Shown here one piece after another: positions 33,948 to 41,840 of a stretch of 64,000 nt of DNA (its first letter is position 1; the number at the start of each line of letters is the position of its first letter). The position numbers were made by a program, and so were the translations under genes. The stretch spans positions 1 to 64,000 of the forward strand of contig NZ_BOMG01000104.1 in assembly GCF_016862075.1 (NCBI RefSeq), given 5' to 3'. The notes under the pieces are model-generated. The model was not told where the DNA came from. It did no database searches and saw only the letters and a list, made by a program, of their open reading frames with translations. This stretch comes from Actinoplanes couchii. GTDB lineage: Bacteria > Actinomycetota > Actinomycetes > Mycobacteriales > Micromonosporaceae.

Positions 33948-34546
33948 CGAGCGTGGTGCTGGCCGACGACGAGGCGCTGCTGCGCAAGGCCCTCGCCGCC
34001 CTGCTCCCCCTGGAGGGCGACATCACCGTGCTGGCCGAGGCCGCCGACGGGGCGTCAGCCGTCGCGGCGACCGTGCGGCACGAGCCGGACGTGCTGGTGA
34101 TCGACCTGGAGATGCCCGGCGTGGACGGCCTGGAAGCGGTCGCCGAGATCCGCCGGACCCGCCCCGGCCAGACGATCCTGATGCTGACCAGGCACGCCCG
34201 TCCCGGCGTACTGCGCAAGGCCTTGAAGTTGGGGGTGCAGGGTTTCGTCTCCAAATCCGCCGACCCGTCCCACATCGCGACGGTCATCGCCACCCTGCAC
34301 ACCGGCCGCCGCTGGATCGACCCGGACGTGTCCGCACTGGCCGTGATCGACGACTGCCCGCTGACCGACCGCGAACTGGACGTGCTGCGGGCGACCGGCG
34401 AGGGCTATTCGGCAGTCGACATCGCGGCCCGCCTGCACCTGGCCCAGGGCACGGTCCGCAACTACCTCTCCAGTGCCATGCAGAAGACCCAGACCACCAC
34501 CCGCCACGAGGCGGCCCGCTACGCCCGGGAACACGACTGGCTCTGA
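33944..34546 (+). CDS. NarL/LuxR-family response regulator
   Basis: A 200-residue regulator. The receiver domain has DDE near the start, the phosphoacceptor Asp in VIDLEMPG and the conserved Lys in VSKSA. The C-terminal LuxR-type helix-turn-helix reads LTDRELDVLRATGEGYSAVD and LAQGTVRNYLSSAMQK. It is similar in design to DesR/LiaR. It is translationally coupled to the kinase gene and likely acts on the divergent ABC-hydrolase operon. Confidence 0.92.
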   Translation: MTSVVLADDEALLRKALAALLPLEGDITVLAEAADGASAVAATVRHEPDVLVIDLEMPGVDGLEAVAEIRRTRPGQTILMLTRHARPGVLRKALKLGVQGFVSKSADPSHIATVIATLHTGRRWIDPDVSALAVIDDCPLTDRELDVLRATGEGYSAVDIAARLHLAQGTVRNYLSSAMQKTQTTTRHEAARYAREHDWL

Positions 34547-34560
34547 AACGCCCGGATCGG

Positions 34561-35142
34561 TCAGCGACGCACCCGATGCCGCAGGTGGAGTACCCGGTCG
34601 CCCTGAATGACCACATCGGGATCTTCCAGCAGGACCTGCGCGTGAACTGACCCGAAGTAGCGTTTGCCGGCGCCCAGCACGACGGGCACGACGTCCATCC
34701 GCACCTCATCGACCAAGCCCGCGGCAAGCACCTGGCCACCGACGTCGCCGGCGGCAACCTCGACCGTGCGATCACCCGCGAGCTCCTGCGCCTTGGCCAT
34801 GGCTGCCACAATGCCGTCGACGAAGTGAAACGGGGCTGCGGCATCCCAGCCGTCGGGCGGCGGCCGGTGCGTCACGACGACCACGTGATCGATGCCGCTC
34901 GGCGGCGTTCCGTCCCAGCCGTCCGTCATGTCGAAGACGTGCCGGCCGGCGACCGTCACCCCGATCTCGTCCCAGTACGGGCGGATGTAGTCGTAGGACT
35001 TCTGCGACACCTTCACCACGCCGCTGTCGTCCAGCGGGACGTCACCGCTGGTCAGCCAGTCGAACAACGGTCCGGGTCGGTCGTTCTCGTCCGCGACGAA
35101 ACCGTCCACCGACACCGAGGCGTACATGACCACTTTGCCCAT
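34561..35142 (-). CDS. Dihydrofolate reductase-like protein (RibD C-terminal domain family)
   Basis: A 193-residue protein of the RibD-C/DHFR-like fold. It has MGKVVMYASVSVDGFVAD at the start, RHVFDMTDGW in the middle, the NADPH-loop-like VEVAAGDVGGQVLAAGLVDE and VLGAGKRYF near the end. Actinomycetes carry many such single-domain reductases with unknown substrates, so a folate role should not be assumed. ATG 35142 follows AGAGGAG. It is a single gene, convergent with the response regulator 14 bp away. Confidence 0.85.
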   Translation of the reverse strand: MGKVVMYASVSVDGFVADENDRPGPLFDWLTSGDVPLDDSGVVKVSQKSYDYIRPYWDEIGVTVAGRHVFDMTDGWDGTPPSGIDHVVVVTHRPPPDGWDAAAPFHFVDGIVAAMAKAQELAGDRTVEVAAGDVGGQVLAAGLVDEVRMDVVPVVLGAGKRYFGSVHAQVLLEDPDVVIQGDRVLHLRHRVRR

Positions 35143-35197
35143 GGAACGCTCCTCTGCTCGAGATGCCGTGAGACTAGCGGAGGATCACGATGAAACA

Positions 35198-35217
35198 TGC
35201 CGCCGGCGCGGGCGGCA
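35198..35217 (-). terminator. Hairpin downstream of the kinase-lectin gene
   Basis: TGCCGCC and GGCGGCA (7-bp stem, 6-nt loop) lie about 35 bp after the stop of the minus-strand kinase gene. Confidence 0.45.
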
Positions 35218-35252
35218 GCGACCCTCCCGCGACCAGGGCCGGTTCGTGCCGC

Positions 35253-36827
35253 TCAGGCCACCAGGCGGAAGCTCTGGGCGGCGGAGCCGTTGCAGCTGAA
35301 CTGCCACAGCTGGACCGCCTTGCCGGTGCCACCCTCGGGGACGTCGATGCACTTGCCGCTGAACTTGCTGACGAAATGGAAGTATCCGTTGCCCTCGGAC
35401 ACCGCCTTCCACTGCTGCCGGCCGTTGTAGGGCCAGATCTGGATCAGCGCCTTGTCGGCCGGTGACTGGTCCTTGACGTCCAGGTGTTTGCCGGTGTCGA
35501 GCTGGGTGGCGATCCGCAGGAAACCGCCGTCGGTCTCGGTGAACAGGAAGCTCTGTGCCTCGCTGAAGTTGCAGGTGAACTGTTGGACCGGCGCCCGGTC
35601 GGCGCTGCTCGCGCCGCGGATGTCCAGGCACATGCCGCTCTTCTTGTTGACCACCCGGTACCAGCCGTTGTCAGCGATCGTCGTCACCGGCGGCGCGGCC
35701 TGCGCCGAGGCTTTCGCGGGGACCGAACGTGACGGCGTCACCCGTGCGTGACTTCGGGCCTCAGCGGGTGCGGCGGCCTTGGACGAGGGCATTGCACTGG
35801 CGGGATGCGGAGACGACGACGCCTCCGCGGAGATCGACGCCACGGGCACGTCGGCCGGTGGCAGGGCCTCCTTTTCGGTCCGGTCTCGGGCCGACACGCC
35901 ATAGGCGACCGAGCCCAGCGCCAGTACGGCGGTCACCGCCGCCCCGATCACCAGTGGCCGCCGCCGTCCGCCGGCACTCGGCGCCTCTGCCATCGGGGCG
36001 GGGTTTTGCCCGGCCGCCACCGCACGGAGCATCCGCTCGGCCGTCGCCGCGTCGGCCCGGTGTGCCGGATCCTTCTGCAGGAGCGCTTCGAGGACCGGCC
36101 GCAACTGCCCGGCCCGGGCCGGGGGACTCGGCGGTTCGGTGCCGGCCAGCGCGGCAAGCGTCGCGGCCTGCGACGATTTCGAGTACGGCGGACGGCCCTC
36201 GACCGCCGCGTACAGCGTCGCCCCGAGCGACCAGAGGTCCGACGGCGGCCCGAACGGCAGGTCGAGCGCACGTTCCGGCGCCATGTAGGACGGCGAGCCG
36301 AGCACCACCCCGGTCGTGGTCACCGAAGCGTCGCCGGACATGACCGCCAGCCCGAAGTCGGTCAGCACCACACGCCCGTCGTCGGCCAGCAGGATGTTGG
36401 CCGGTTTGACGTCGCGGTGCAGCAGCCCGGCCCCGTGCGCGGCCCGCAGCGCGGCGAGCACGGTCAGCCCGATCGTGGCGGCCTGCCGTGGCGCCATCGG
36501 CCCGTCCGCGCGGACCACCTCGAACAGCGACCGGGCCTTGATCAGCTCCATCACGATCCACGGCTGGTCCCGCTCGTGCAGGACGTCGATGACCCGGACC
36601 ACGTTCGGATGCTCGACCCGGGTGATCGCCTGAGCCTCCCGGATCACCCGATGGCGCAGCTCGTCCCGCTCGGCCGAGCCCAGGCCCCGCGGCGTGAACA
36701 TCTCCTTGATCGCCACCTCACGACCGAGCAGCTCGTCGTGTGCGGCCCAGACCCGCCCCATCCCACCTTCGCCGATGACCTCCACCAGCCGATAGCGTTG
36801 GTTGAGCCTCATGGGTGACGATGTCAC
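35253..36827 (-). CDS. Membrane Ser/Thr protein kinase with extracellular ricin-B lectin domain
   Basis: A 524-residue PknB-like kinase. The kinase domain has the Gly loop GEGGMGRV, Lys in VAIKEM, the catalytic loop HRDVKPANIL, DFG in LTDFGLAV and the APE motif in SYMAPERA. A proline/alanine-rich linker and one membrane helix (about residues 289-309) lead to an outside Ser/Ala-rich stalk. The end is a beta-trefoil (about 390-524) with CLDIRG, KHLDVK and CIDVPEG repeats and QxW-like motifs. I chose GTG 36827, which lies 5 nt after GGAGG; GTG 36848 would put that site inside the gene. The trefoil should bind carbohydrate outside the cell and signal to the kinase (inference). Confidence 0.9.
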   Translation of the reverse strand: MTSSPMRLNQRYRLVEVIGEGGMGRVWAAHDELLGREVAIKEMFTPRGLGSAERDELRHRVIREAQAITRVEHPNVVRVIDVLHERDQPWIVMELIKARSLFEVVRADGPMAPRQAATIGLTVLAALRAAHGAGLLHRDVKPANILLADDGRVVLTDFGLAVMSGDASVTTTGVVLGSPSYMAPERALDLPFGPPSDLWSLGATLYAAVEGRPPYSKSSQAATLAALAGTEPPSPPARAGQLRPVLEALLQKDPAHRADAATAERMLRAVAAGQNPAPMAEAPSAGGRRRPLVIGAAVTAVLALGSVAYGVSARDRTEKEALPPADVPVASISAEASSSPHPASAMPSSKAAAPAEARSHARVTPSRSVPAKASAQAAPPVTTIADNGWYRVVNKKSGMCLDIRGASSADRAPVQQFTCNFSEAQSFLFTETDGGFLRIATQLDTGKHLDVKDQSPADKALIQIWPYNGRQQWKAVSEGNGYFHFVSKFSGKCIDVPEGGTGKAVQLWQFSCNGSAAQSFRLVA

Positions 36828-36917
36828 GTTCTCCTCCGGAGGACCCACGCAAAGACCGAGATCATATCCATTGAGTACGGATGACCGGCCGGTGTACCCC
36901 GGGCCCGCGCCGCTCGC

Positions 36918-37097
36918 TCACCGCTTTTTGCGGGGAGCGTCACCAGGCCCGGAGGCAGCCGGCGGCAGAGCGAACCAGTAGTTCACGGTCGGGCCCTGCG
37001 TGGCCAGACCCGCGCCCATCGACTCGTAGAGGCCGCGCGCGGCCGCATTCGCTTCGCCGGCCTCCATGAACGAGCGCAACAGCCGGCGACCGGCGTA
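36918..37097 (-). pseudogene. C-terminal remnant of a GNAT acetyltransferase gene
   Basis: The minus strand reads, directly after the TetR stop codon, YAGRRLLRSFMEAGEANA and then ARGLYESMGAGL, TVNYWFALPP and a basic tail before TGA (36920-36918). This is the last helix-strand unit of a GNAT fold, where NxxARxLYExMG is characteristic. There is no start codon or acetyl-CoA loop. Its 5' part seems to have been lost when the TetR gene end was joined here. Confidence 0.7.
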
Positions 37098-37694
37098 TTA
37101 CGCGCCGGTGTGCCCGGGCTGGAGCGCGATGCCGTCGATCGCCGCATCGGCGATGCGGTTCAAGGTCTTCGTGTCCACTCCTGACTTGAGGAGCGCTTCG
37201 AGTCCGCGATGGGTGGCGAGGACGAGCCCGCCGAGCGCCGCCGGGTCGGCGGCCGGATCGATGTGCCCGGCGCGTTGGGCCTGCTCGACGAGGAGGCGGC
37301 AGCTCTCCAGCAGCGTTTCGTAGGCCGCGAGCGATCGGGCCGCGATGGCGTCGTCCTGCCACGCCAGTTCGGCGGTGGTCTTCGCCAGCAGGCAGCCCCG
37401 CCGGTCGGACCAACCCTCCGGAGTGGTGAGCCAGGCGCGGAGGCGGTCGAGCGCCTGATCCTCCGGGCCGTCGACCCGAGCGGCGGCGCCCTGGTCGGAG
37501 CCGTCGCAGTACTCCTCGAAGACGCGCCGGAACAGCGTGTCCTTGTCACCGAACGCGCTGTAGAGGCTGCCCTTGCTGAGCCCTGTCACGCGGGAGAGGT
37601 CCTCGACCGAGGTGCCGTGGTAGCCGGTCTCGTTGAACTGCCGGCGCACGGCGACCAGCACGTCGTGCTCATCGAACTTTCGTGGACGCCCCAT
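37098..37694 (-). CDS. TetR-family transcriptional regulator
   Basis: A 198-residue repressor with an N-terminal helix-turn-helix (GYHGTSVEDLSRVTGLSKGS then LYSAFGDKDTLF) and an all-helical ligand domain. It starts at ATG 37694 and is divergent from an SDR gene across a 79-bp gap that contains three copies of one 20-bp dyad. It should repress itself and the SDR gene until a small ligand binds. Its stop abuts an acetyltransferase remnant. Confidence 0.92.
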   Translation of the reverse strand: MGRPRKFDEHDVLVAVRRQFNETGYHGTSVEDLSRVTGLSKGSLYSAFGDKDTLFRRVFEEYCDGSDQGAAARVDGPEDQALDRLRAWLTTPEGWSDRRGCLLAKTTAELAWQDDAIAARSLAAYETLLESCRLLVEQAQRAGHIDPAADPAALGGLVLATHRGLEALLKSGVDTKTLNRIADAAIDGIALQPGHTGA

Positions 37695-37711
37695 GACCCC
37701 ACCCTACGCCG

Positions 37712-37731
37712 TTCTGAACACTGGTTCAAAA
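37712..37731. promoter_or_regulatory. TetR operator O1
   Basis: TTCTGAAC-ACTG-GTTCAAAA, with inverted TGAAC/GTTCA arms. It lies 18 bp upstream of the tetR start. Confidence 0.75.
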
Positions 37732-37734
37732 AGG

Positions 37735-37754
37735 TTCTGGACGTACGTTCAAAA
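37735..37754. promoter_or_regulatory. TetR operator O2
   Basis: TTCTGGAC-GTAC-GTTCAAAA, the same 20-bp pattern with one changed base in the left arm, 23 bp from O1 centre to centre. Confidence 0.7.
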
Positions 37755-37763
37755 TTATGCCTA

Positions 37764-37783
37764 TTCTGAACGAATGTTCAAAA
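37764..37783. promoter_or_regulatory. TetR operator O3 over the SDR start codon
   Basis: TTCTGAAC-GAAT-GTTCAAAA. The SDR ATG (37774-37776) lies in its centre. TATTCT at 37762-37767 could be a -10 box that starts transcription at the ATG itself, a leaderless mRNA, so binding here would block initiation. Confidence 0.72.
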
Positions 37784-38553
37784 CCCTGGTTCCCGCAGAC
37801 ATCACCGAGTTCGCCGGCAAGCGCGCGATCGTCACCGGCGGCTCCCGCGGCATCGGCGCGGCCATCGTGCAGCGGCTGCTCGACGGCGGCGCGAGCGTCG
37901 TCACCACGGCCCGCACCGCCACCGGCGAGACCCCCAAGGGCGCCACCTTCATCCCGGGCGACATCAGCACCCTCGGCGGCGTTCAGGCGTTCACTGGGGC
38001 GGCGCTGCGCGAACTCGGCGGGGTCGACATCATCGTGAACAACGCCGCCGCGGCCCGCACCCACCTCGGCGGCATCGCCACCATCCCCGACGAGGAATGG
38101 CTCGACGCCCTGCACCTCAACTACCTGTCCGCCGTACGGGTCAACAACGCGCTGCTGCCGGCGCTGCGCGAGGCCGGAGCGGGCAGCGCGATCGTCAACA
38201 TCTCGTCCGGAGCGGCGATCCTGCCCGGCCCGCCGCTGGCCCATTACGCCGCCGCCAAGGCCGCGCTCAACACCTACGGCAAGGCACTCGCCGCCGAGCT
38301 GGCACCGGCCGGGATCCGCGTCACCACGATCATGCCCGGCAACGTGCTGACCCCCGGCGCCGACGCGATCCGCCAGAACTTCGCCGACGCGATGGGTGTC
38401 GAGCTCGCCGCGACCACGGCAGGCATCCCGCTGGGCCGCCCCGGTGACCCGCGGGACATCGCCGAGGCCGTCGCCTTCCTCGTGTCGGACCGGGCCCAGT
38501 GGATCACCGGCACCAGCCTGAACATCGACGGCGGCGAACTCCCGGCCATCTGA
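37774..38553 (+). CDS. Short-chain dehydrogenase/reductase
   Basis: A 259-residue classical SDR. It has the cofactor motif TGGSRGIG near residues 21-28, NNAAA, the catalytic Ser in NISSGAA, the YxxxK motif in HYAAAKAALN and the C-terminal motif ITGTSLNIDGG. Arg in TARTA suggests NADP(H) preference. The substrate is unknown. ATG 37774 has no ribosome-binding site and sits inside an operator, consistent with a leaderless message. The divergent TetR neighbour is its likely regulator. Confidence 0.93.
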   Translation: MFKTLVPADITEFAGKRAIVTGGSRGIGAAIVQRLLDGGASVVTTARTATGETPKGATFIPGDISTLGGVQAFTGAALRELGGVDIIVNNAAAARTHLGGIATIPDEEWLDALHLNYLSAVRVNNALLPALREAGAGSAIVNISSGAAILPGPPLAHYAAAKAALNTYGKALAAELAPAGIRVTTIMPGNVLTPGADAIRQNFADAMGVELAATTAGIPLGRPGDPRDIAEAVAFLVSDRAQWITGTSLNIDGGELPAI

Positions 38554-38560
38554 GCCCTCC

Positions 38561-38581
38561 GCCCGGCCTCCGTTGCCGGGC
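38561..38581 (+). terminator. Terminator hairpin after the SDR gene
   Basis: GCCCGGC (38561-38567) pairs with GCCGGGC (38575-38581) around 7 nt, 7 bp after the SDR stop. Confidence 0.55.
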
Positions 38582-38900
38582 CAGGACGGCTGATCGTCGT
38601 CGTCGAGAGTCTTGGCGGCCAGTGTGCCGGCGAGCGCACCCACTTCGTCATCCGGCGGACCAGCTCTGATCCCGGGTTCTTGGTTTGTAGTAGGCCGCGG
38701 TCGAACTTCAGCCCGGCATCGTCGCCCGAGGTGGCACCGTCCCACGTGAGGTGGCAGAAGTCCGGCCGGCGCGGTGCGCCGGCCGGGATCGTCAGTTCGG
38801 GCTCGTCGCGTACCAGCGCATCGATCTCGGCATCCAGGATCGGGTACCGCTCACTGTCGAACCAGAACAACGCCCGGGTGATGTGCAGGTCGTAGCCCAT
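38582..38900 (-). pseudogene. Frameshifted conserved hypothetical gene (MGYDLHITRA type)
   Basis: ATG 38900 opens MGYDLHITRALFWFDSERY, a start I associate with a family of small actinobacterial hypothetical proteins. The frame stays convincing to KNPGSELVRRMTK (near 38650). After that the original frame becomes nonsense that runs antisense through the SDR gene. The minus-one frame continues with VGALAGTLAAKTLDDDDQPSW, which looks like the expected tail. I read this as a frameshift with a lost stop; a sequencing error would look the same. Confidence 0.5.
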
Positions 38901-38939
38901 ACCGGCGATCATGGCAGGCCCGCCCGCCGGGCGGTCGGG

Positions 38940-39479
38940 TCACCACTTGGCCAGCATCGCCCGCTCGGATTTCGTGAAGGTGCGGGCCGGCAGTTGTTTG
39001 TTGCGGCATCGGTAGTCGGGCCACATCCGCGAGGTGCACCGGGAGTTGTGCCGCGCCCCGTTGGCGTGGCCGAGCTCGTGGTCGATGATCGACCGCCGGG
39101 TGTGCCAGTTCTTGCGGGCGAGCGTCGCCGAGAGGCGGATCACGGTGGTCTTGCGCCCGGGGGTCCAGCTGGTCCACGCGCCGTACCCATGGGTGGCATT
39201 GCTGCGGATCACCCGGATGCAGCGGGATCCGGTCCGGCATCGCCCCAGGCGCATGTCCGAGCCAGTGTACCTGTCGACGAACGAGATCGACGAACGCAGC
39301 GCGGAGTCGAACCGGGCGCCGACGTGTTCCTCGACGTAGACGATCGGGGTTCCCAGCAGGCGCGGGGTGGTCCACAAGGGGTCGCCGGCAAGCGCGGGGG
39401 AGGGGGCCAGGGTGGCCGAAGCGGCGGCCAGAACAAGTGTCATGGACACACCGAGGAACCGGGACGAGCGCGTCTTCAC
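38940..39479 (-). CDS. Small secreted metzincin-type metalloprotease (snapalysin/M7-like)
   Basis: A 179-residue protein with a signal peptide ending near residue 31 (SPALA). It carries the full zinc signature HELGHANGARH at residues 134-144, with three His ligands and the catalytic Glu. Cys-Thr-Ser-Arg-Met follows, with Met152 in the place of the Met-turn, then DYRCRN. The short distance to the Met and the Cys pair around it recall snapalysin, the small Streptomyces neutral protease, where the third ligand is Asp rather than His. It starts at GTG 39479. It should be an extracellular protease; the substrate is unknown. Confidence 0.72.
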   Translation of the reverse strand: MKTRSSRFLGVSMTLVLAAASATLAPSPALAGDPLWTTPRLLGTPIVYVEEHVGARFDSALRSSISFVDRYTGSDMRLGRCRTGSRCIRVIRSNATHGYGAWTSWTPGRKTTVIRLSATLARKNWHTRRSIIDHELGHANGARHNSRCTSRMWPDYRCRNKQLPARTFTKSERAMLAKW

Positions 39480-39643
39480 GAGGGCGGGTGGCCTTCCAAA
39501 TAAGAGTAGGGCGAGCCACTACCCCGCCATTGATCAACTTAATCTCTGGCGGCAGCCGGTCCGACGGCGGCATCTGATGGTCTGAACTGGTATATAAAGT
39601 GCGAATGGTGACAGTGGGTTCCGAGTGTTTCGGAGAGTGGACG

Positions 39644-39814
39644 ATGAGGACAGCGATCCGGCGCCAGTTGACGCGCCGGCATGCCATCCGCATGCTCGGC
39701 GCCTCGATGATCGCCCTGAGCATCGGATCGGCCGCGAGCCGGAAAGCCGCCGAAGCCGCCCGCGAACGGCGGATCGAGTGGCACCAACCCGACTGGCGCT
39801 GGCTGACCATGTGA
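39644..39814 (+). CDS. Possible small protein with Tat-like leader
   Basis: A 56-residue frame from ATG 39644, preceded by CGGAGAG at a good distance. It reads MRTAIRRQLTRRHAIRMLGA then SMIALSIGSAA and a charged tail ending in WHQPDWRWLTM. The arginine pairs before a short hydrophobic stretch recall a Tat leader or a small membrane anchor. I do not recognise it; codon bias is compatible with a real gene. Confidence 0.4.
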   Translation: MRTAIRRQLTRRHAIRMLGASMIALSIGSAASRKAAEAARERRIEWHQPDWRWLTM

Positions 39815-39928
39815 CAGCCCCAGCCGGCTGCGGCAGCTACCGGCCGGATCTTGATCGATGGTCAAGCGTCGATCGGTGCGGCATCATGGCCGAAAGGTCC
39901 GGATCGGGATGCCGCGAACGGAGATCTG

Positions 39929-41788
39929 GTGAAAAAGACGTCGCCGCCGTGGTGGGACGAGGTACACGAGGCGGCACAACTGCTGGCCTCCCGGCTGAAC
40001 GCCCTGGTGACGATGGCCGCGCAGACCGGCGTCTACCGGCCGCCGCCCGGCACCCCCGAGCCGCGCCGCCGCCGTCGGCCCGCCTCCCTGCGGCACCTCG
40101 CCGAGGTGATCCGGGCCCACCGGCTGGCTCCCGGCATGTCCATGGACAAGGACGACGTCGCGGCGATCCTCGCCGGGGATCCACGATGGGTCACCGATCC
40201 GGTTCCGGTCCTCGCGGTCGCCCGCGCCGCCCACCTCATCGCCGGTACGCCCCTCGACGACGCCGACGCCGACCGGCTCGCCGTGGCGGCCGCCCACGTG
40301 TCGGTGCTGCTCGACGCGGCCCGCGACGCCGACGAGCGCGTGAGCGACCTGGTGCCGGTCACCCGCCCACAGGCGGAACCCGTGGTCATCGACGCCTACT
40401 TCACCACCCGCCGGCCCGTACGCCGCAAGGCTCTGATCGTGGGCGCCGTCGGTGTCCTGGTGCTCGCCGGATTCGCGGCCGTCGCGGGTTTCCGCAGCGT
40501 GACCCGGGAAGCACCGCCGCCGGTGGTGGCACCGCCGGCCGCGGCGGGCTCGGTGACACCCCTGGGCCACGCGGACGCCCGCGACGACTACCTCAACCCG
40601 CGGCCGGTACGCGACGCGCTCGACCACGGGTTCACCGGCCTCGACACCGACGTCGTCCTGCACGACGGCACCCTGCTGCTCTGCCACCACATGGACGGCG
40701 ACGTCTGCAAGGACCCGCGCGACAACCGGATCACCGCGAAACCCTTCGACACGACCTACCTCCAGGCCCTGAAGACCCGGGTGGACACCCACGACGGCCG
40801 GGTGTACCCGGGATTCCACCAGCCGGTCCTGCTGTTCGTCGAGATCACCTGCGTGACGGCCGTGACCGGCTGCGCCCTGCCGGCCGACCCGGCCGCGGCG
40901 GCCACCGACCCGAACAATCCGCTGGTGGTCGCCCGCGCGATCATGGACGCGCTGATCCCGTACCGCAAGATGCTCTTGCACGTCGATGGGACCGCACGGC
41001 GCTGGGGCCCGGTGCAGGTGGTCCTCACCGGCGACCACAACAACGACCGGCTGCCCACCGGAACCACCGGCGACGACTCGGTCCGCGGACTGCTCGCGCG
41101 GCAGCCCGACACCTACACGTTCCTCGACGGAACCTTCGCCGTCGACCGGGACCAGCACAACGCGGACCTGGTCCCGGTGATCAGCTTCCCGAACCCCGTC
41201 ACCGGCGCGAACTGCACGGCACCCGGCGGGCAACCGATCCAGCTGGAGCACTGGGACGACGTCTTCAAAGCCCAGACCACCGGCCATCATGTACGGGTGT
41301 GGGATCCGCGGGACTGCACCGACCGCACCCACTTCTGGACCGACGCCCTCTACGGCGGCGTCGACTACCTCAGCAGCAACCACCTGGCCCTGCTCGGCGA
41401 CTGGCTCACCACCAACGCCGCCGGGGGCGGTGGGGGAGACTGCGCCGTCGCCGCATGGATCCCGGACCAGCGGCTCAACGGCCAGTACTGCACCCTCACC
41501 ACCGGCGAGGTGCCGGTGATGAGCCGCCCCGACCCCAACTCCGCCCCCGCCGGAGCACTGGCCGACGGCGGCCGCACCTGGTTCCTGGGCCAGCGACCGG
41601 GCGAGCCCCACACCTACCGGTCCCTGCACAACTTCTGGTGGGCCTACACCCGGGCCGACAACGGCGAATGGGGCTGGGTCTCCCTGGTCCACTTCACCGA
41701 CGGTGTGCTCGACCAGTCCGCCGAAGGCCTGCAGTACAGCTGCTACGACGCCCGCCCCGGCGAAGACGCCGACTGCCACCCCCTCTGA
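39929..41788 (+). CDS. Membrane-anchored PLC-like/GDPD-type phosphodiesterase with cytoplasmic N domain
   Basis: A 619-residue protein with three parts. Residues 1 to about 165 are cytoplasmic and helical (LRHLAEVIRAHRLAPGMSMD, ILAGDPRWV), like the N-terminal regulator-like domain of some actinobacterial proteins. One membrane helix follows near 167-188. Outside lies a domain starting LGHADARDDYLNPRPVRDAL, then GFTGLDTDVVLHDGTLLLCHH, which resembles the H-x-H-N-D-Y and E-x-D signatures of PLC-like/glycerophosphodiester phosphodiesterase TIM barrels. Several residues differ: the first motif reads HADARDDY and LDTD replaces the usual E-x-D. The C-terminal 150 residues are Cys- and Trp-rich. The start is GTG 39929 after CGGAG. 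Confidence 0.7.
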   Translation: MKKTSPPWWDEVHEAAQLLASRLNALVTMAAQTGVYRPPPGTPEPRRRRRPASLRHLAEVIRAHRLAPGMSMDKDDVAAILAGDPRWVTDPVPVLAVARAAHLIAGTPLDDADADRLAVAAAHVSVLLDAARDADERVSDLVPVTRPQAEPVVIDAYFTTRRPVRRKALIVGAVGVLVLAGFAAVAGFRSVTREAPPPVVAPPAAAGSVTPLGHADARDDYLNPRPVRDALDHGFTGLDTDVVLHDGTLLLCHHMDGDVCKDPRDNRITAKPFDTTYLQALKTRVDTHDGRVYPGFHQPVLLFVEITCVTAVTGCALPADPAAAATDPNNPLVVARAIMDALIPYRKMLLHVDGTARRWGPVQVVLTGDHNNDRLPTGTTGDDSVRGLLARQPDTYTFLDGTFAVDRDQHNADLVPVISFPNPVTGANCTAPGGQPIQLEHWDDVFKAQTTGHHVRVWDPRDCTDRTHFWTDALYGGVDYLSSNHLALLGDWLTTNAAGGGGGDCAVAAWIPDQRLNGQYCTLTTGEVPVMSRPDPNSAPAGALADGGRTWFLGQRPGEPHTYRSLHNFWWAYTRADNGEWGWVSLVHFTDGVLDQSAEGLQYSCYDARPGEDADCHPL

Positions 41789-41840
41789 GCCCCGCACGGC
41801 AGGGCGGGCCACGGCTCGCCGGGCGGGTGCCGCTGCTCAG

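Noticed and set aside
34561..35142. Folate-pathway dihydrofolate reductase
   Set aside because: The sequence fits the RibD-C/DHFR-like group of stand-alone reductases and no folate or riboflavin genes are adjacent, so I did not assign a folate role.
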